Of a stretch of 64,000 bases of DNA, positions 61,396-64,000 are shown piece by piece. Made by a program: the position numbers and the translations under genes. Source of the stretch: CAYMBP01 sp964388745 (GTDB lineage Bacteria > Babelota > Babeliae > Babelales > RVW-14); the NCBI GenBank assembly GCA_964388745.1, contig CAYMBP010000001.1, positions 73,317 to 137,316 of the forward strand, read 5' to 3'. The first letter of the stretch is position 1. Each line of letters opens with the position of its first letter. A model generated the notes under the pieces. It worked only from the letters and a program-made list of their open reading frames with translations, made no database searches and was not told where the DNA came from.

Positions 61396-64000
61396 GCTTG
61401 CTTCAGTCAAGCGTGGTCGTTGAGCTTCTGGTTCCTCGTGATGATCTTCATCACGAGGACGCTTTTTGTCTTCAGAGTCAGTTTCCATGGCGTCATCATT
61501 GTGAGTTTGAGCTTCTTGTGCAGCTGCAACCCATGATTCAAGATACATATTGGGAACTTTAAGAATATCATTTTGTATAGGCGTTTCTTCTTTAATGTAG
61601 TCCAGGATTCGTTGTTCATATGGTGCAATGAGCTGGGTGAGCTTGTTAAGCCTTTCTTGGGCATCTTGTACGTTGCCGCATAATTCTTTCTGTTGTTTAA
61701 CGAGCTGAATTATCTTTGTAGGCTTTGCTTGTTCAAGAAGTGAGGTGATGAATTCATCTGGATAGCGATAGAAAGAGTATAATGTTTTTTCAGAGTTTTC
61801 TTTTGCGAGATTGCAAATCTGTTGGAGCTTTTCTGTTGGCAATAATGTATTAAGTTTTTCATATGATCTCATGTTTTTGAGTAGGAATTTTTTATAGTAT
61901 TTTTCATTGTAGACGATTGCATACAATTCTTGTGCTTCAATTTTTTTATGTTGTGCTACTTTTATCAGATAATCGTTGGGTAAATGAGAAGTAATAGAAA
62001 AAATGTGAGATACGACTTTAGAGCTTTTTTTGTAGCTTTCAATAGTATCTAGGGTATTAATACACTGCTGTATTTCCTCAAGTGAAGGCATATGTTTCAT
62101 TAACTGAGTCAAATTTTCACCTTGTGCTTTCTTAGCACCAGAACAAAAAAGCTTGACCGAAAAGAGGGGATGTTCTTTTACTGCATGTATCCAGCTATCA
62201 GGTAACATAGATGCAGATTGTAAAACGTTAACAAGATGTGTTTTTTTATTATATTTATATTCTTCGTTGTTAACATCTTGTATAAAGCGTTTAATAAGTT
62301 GTGTGTGGTCAGTTGGAAGTAAGGATATTATTTTTTCTCTTTGCTGTTGATCTGTGGTAACAAGCTCTTGGAGTATTATGGTTGGACTAGTCGTTTTAGC
62401 TGTTACTGTAATTGTATAGAGCTTATCAAACAAGTCTATGGTTGGATGTTTTCTGAAAAGTTCAAGCATTTGCAATATTTTTTCATTATCAGCTTTTTTA
62501 ATCTCTTCAGAAAATTGGTTAATAAGGTCGTTTCCTTTGCGTGGTAAAAGCCCTAAAATGCGATCAATTTGGTTAACAACTGTCTCATTTGCATAAGAAG
62601 ATAATAGATCAATAAATTGAATCTTAGGGTGTAAGAGTACCGCATTAAGCCATTCATCAGAAAGATGAGGTAATCCTATAAGAAAATTACAGAGGAGATT
62701 ACTTCTGTCAATATCAGATTCATTGTTGATTCTGTTAATAAGATGATTAATGAGTGGTGTATGATTTTCTGGTAACAAGGCAATGCAGCGTTTAAAAGCG
62801 TCTGGCTCATTGGTACAGCTGAGGAGTATCTTTACAGAGAATGTAGGGTGTTGTGTTGCTGCTTGAAGCCAGCCATCATGTAAGAATTTTCCATTATTGA
62901 GAACAGATTTAAGAGTATATTCTTGAGAAAAGTCGTATTCTTTATTTACTTCTGCTATGAATTGATGAATGAGTGCTTCTTGGTTCTGAGGAAAGAGGCT
63001 TATAAAGGTTTGCTTTTTTTCTTGTTCATACGGTAAGTTTTGTATTAATGTTATTGTCGATAACTTTGGGTGTTGGATAATGCTTTGAAGTATCTGATCA
63101 GAGATAAATGTTGGATAGATTTCTCTGCATTTTTCATAAATGCTTTTAATGTCTTCATTGCTTGCATTGGTAATCTCCTGTGTGAGGTCTGAGTAGAATG
63201 TTTCTTTATCTAGAATACTCATACATTTTTCAGCAAATCCTGTTGTATTTCGGTCAAATTCTTTGAGGATATCTATGAGAGAGGTATTTACATGGCTCAA
63301 GATTGCTGCAGTCCAATTTTCAGGTATGTATTGATAGTTTTTGGCTAGACTGTAAATAAAGTGCTTATCCTTAATACCCTTATCGAGTAACTGCTCAAGG
63401 TCTTCAAGTAACTTGACTTCATATTTTTTAAGAAGAGGCTGGTATTGTGTCCATGCCTGTTTTTTACTTTCTTCATCAGTGAATTGATGTGCTTTGAGGA
63501 GCATGAGAGCTCCTTTATCATGGTGTTTGAGCACTTCTTCAATCCATTCAATACTAAATTTATAGCCAGGATCGAGAATTTTTTCTTCGATATTGAAATT
63601 ACCTTTATTTTTTACTGTTTGTTCTATCTGATTGATAAGATGAGTTTGATCTTCAGGTAGTAATGAAATTATTTCTGCAATTTCTTTTTTATCGTAAGGT
63701 AAGGCAAAGTATAAGTCTTTGAGTGTAAGGCTTTTGTGTTGCAAGGCAGCTTTAAGCCAGCGAGGATCCAGTTGATGTCGGTATTCTTGAATATTACGCC
63801 AGAAATCAAGACTTACATTAATCGTTTCACTTTTTTCTAATGCATCAATTAAATGAGATTGGTCTTCTGGCAGGTATGAAAGTATAGCAGGAGGTTGTTT
63901 ATTAGAGCTATAATAAGAGGTCTCTTCACCATGTAACTTCTTAATAACGGTATTGATGGGCACCAATTTGTTTTCAAGGGCGGCTCTCTTTTCTATATTA
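61393..64000 (-). CDS. Helical-repeat (solenoid) protein with NLS-like C-terminus, 5' end beyond the window
   Basis: The frame is open to the window edge: eleven further sense codons precede the TTG at 63966, so the N-terminus is missing and more than 865 residues are visible. It is built of about eight to ten helical repeats of roughly 85-100 residues. Each contains a segment like ISLLPEDQTHLINQIEQ and another like DGWLQAATQHPTFSVKILL (Trp, then His-Pro, then Ser-Val). I do not recognise the repeat; it is HEAT- or ankyrin-like in style only. The C-terminus is acidic and basic, with DKKRPRDEDHHEEPE and then QRPRL, resembling a eukaryotic bipartite nuclear localisation signal. A host-directed effector is one possibility. 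No transposon or secretion gene is adjacent. Confidence 0.7.
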   Translation of the reverse strand, partial: NIEKRAALENKLVPINTVIKKLHGEETSYYSSNKQPPAILSYLPEDQSHLIDALEKSETINVSLDFWRNIQEYRHQLDPRWLKAALQHKSLTLKDLYFALPYDKKEIAEIISLLPEDQTHLINQIEQTVKNKGNFNIEEKILDPGYKFSIEWIEEVLKHHDKGALMLLKAHQFTDEESKKQAWTQYQPLLKKYEVKLLEDLEQLLDKGIKDKHFIYSLAKNYQYIPENWTAAILSHVNTSLIDILKEFDRNTTGFAEKCMSILDKETFYSDLTQEITNASNEDIKSIYEKCREIYPTFISDQILQSIIQHPKLSTITLIQNLPYEQEKKQTFISLFPQNQEALIHQFIAEVNKEYDFSQEYTLKSVLNNGKFLHDGWLQAATQHPTFSVKILLSCTNEPDAFKRCIALLPENHTPLINHLINRINNESDIDRSNLLCNFLIGLPHLSDEWLNAVLLHPKIQFIDLLSSYANETVVNQIDRILGLLPRKGNDLINQFSEEIKKADNEKILQMLELFRKHPTIDLFDKLYTITVTAKTTSPTIILQELVTTDQQQREKIISLLPTDHTQLIKRFIQDVNNEEYKYNKKTHLVNVLQSASMLPDSWIHAVKEHPLFSVKLFCSGAKKAQGENLTQLMKHMPSLEEIQQCINTLDTIESYKKSSKVVSHIFSITSHLPNDYLIKVAQHKKIEAQELYAIVYNEKYYKKFLLKNMRSYEKLNTLLPTEKLQQICNLAKENSEKTLYSFYRYPDEFITSLLEQAKPTKIIQLVKQQKELCGNVQDAQERLNKLTQLIAPYEQRILDYIKEETPIQNDILKVPNMYLESWVAAAQEAQTHNDDAMETDSEDKKRPRDEDHHEEPEAQRPRLTEAS

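Overview
The window looks like a piece of a small, AT-rich chromosome from a Gram-negative-type bacterium. LpxC, LptD, a BamD-like lipoprotein, YidC, RseP and two proteins ending in Phe like outer-membrane barrels imply an LPS-bearing outer membrane. Low GC, frequent GTG/TTG starts, large families of secreted repeat proteins, long lysine-rich tracts and a solenoid protein with a eukaryote-like basic tail fit a reduced, host-associated lineage. My best guess is Candidatus Dependentiae (TM6, Babeliae). That assignment is inference from gene content, not from a marker-gene tree.

Layout. 1-3.5 kb: the oxidative pentose-phosphate pair zwf (5' end outside the window) and gnd, then a cyclase-family hydrolase and an RBBP9-like serine hydrolase. 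3.5-8.7 kb: cysS, a secreted thioredoxin, an ftsL-like gene with ftsI, and yraN-bamD. 9-19.3 kb: yidC-recR-lptD, a secreted aminopeptidase P, pyrG, rplM, lpxC and rseP. 19.8-38.7 kb: one continuous ribosomal block (rpsL-rpsG-fusA-tuf, then S10, spc and alpha operons with secY, map, infA, rpmJ and rpoA), closed by a 29-bp hairpin. rpmD, adk and rpsI are absent from their usual places. 39-40 kb: an L-lactate dehydrogenase.

40.3-61.3 kb is the accessory region. It holds an outer-membrane protein with a very long Lys/Glu-rich arm, four secreted beta-helix-type paralogues, a divergent cis-prenyltransferase, and a tightly packed cluster. The third beta-helix paralogue carries an inserted stalk of NNSN-Cys-Cys repeats. 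The cluster consists of a type I periplasmic binding protein, a protein with all the hallmarks of a pentameric ligand-gated ion channel, a membrane-anchored degenerate PPP-type phosphatase with 65-residue Gln/Pro repeats, and a second outer-membrane protein. I regard this cluster as the most interesting system in the window: it reads as a candidate envelope ligand-sensing and ion-gating unit. 61.4-64 kb holds a minus-strand helical-repeat protein, incomplete at the window edge, with an NLS-like C-terminus.

Three 100-base N runs interrupt tandem repeats at 48605-48704, 48871-48970 and 58304-58403. They look like placeholders of fixed size. The repeat periods and reading frames around them restrict what their real lengths can be, and they make two intact genes look frameshifted. 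No rRNA, tRNA, CRISPR array or insertion sequence was recognised.
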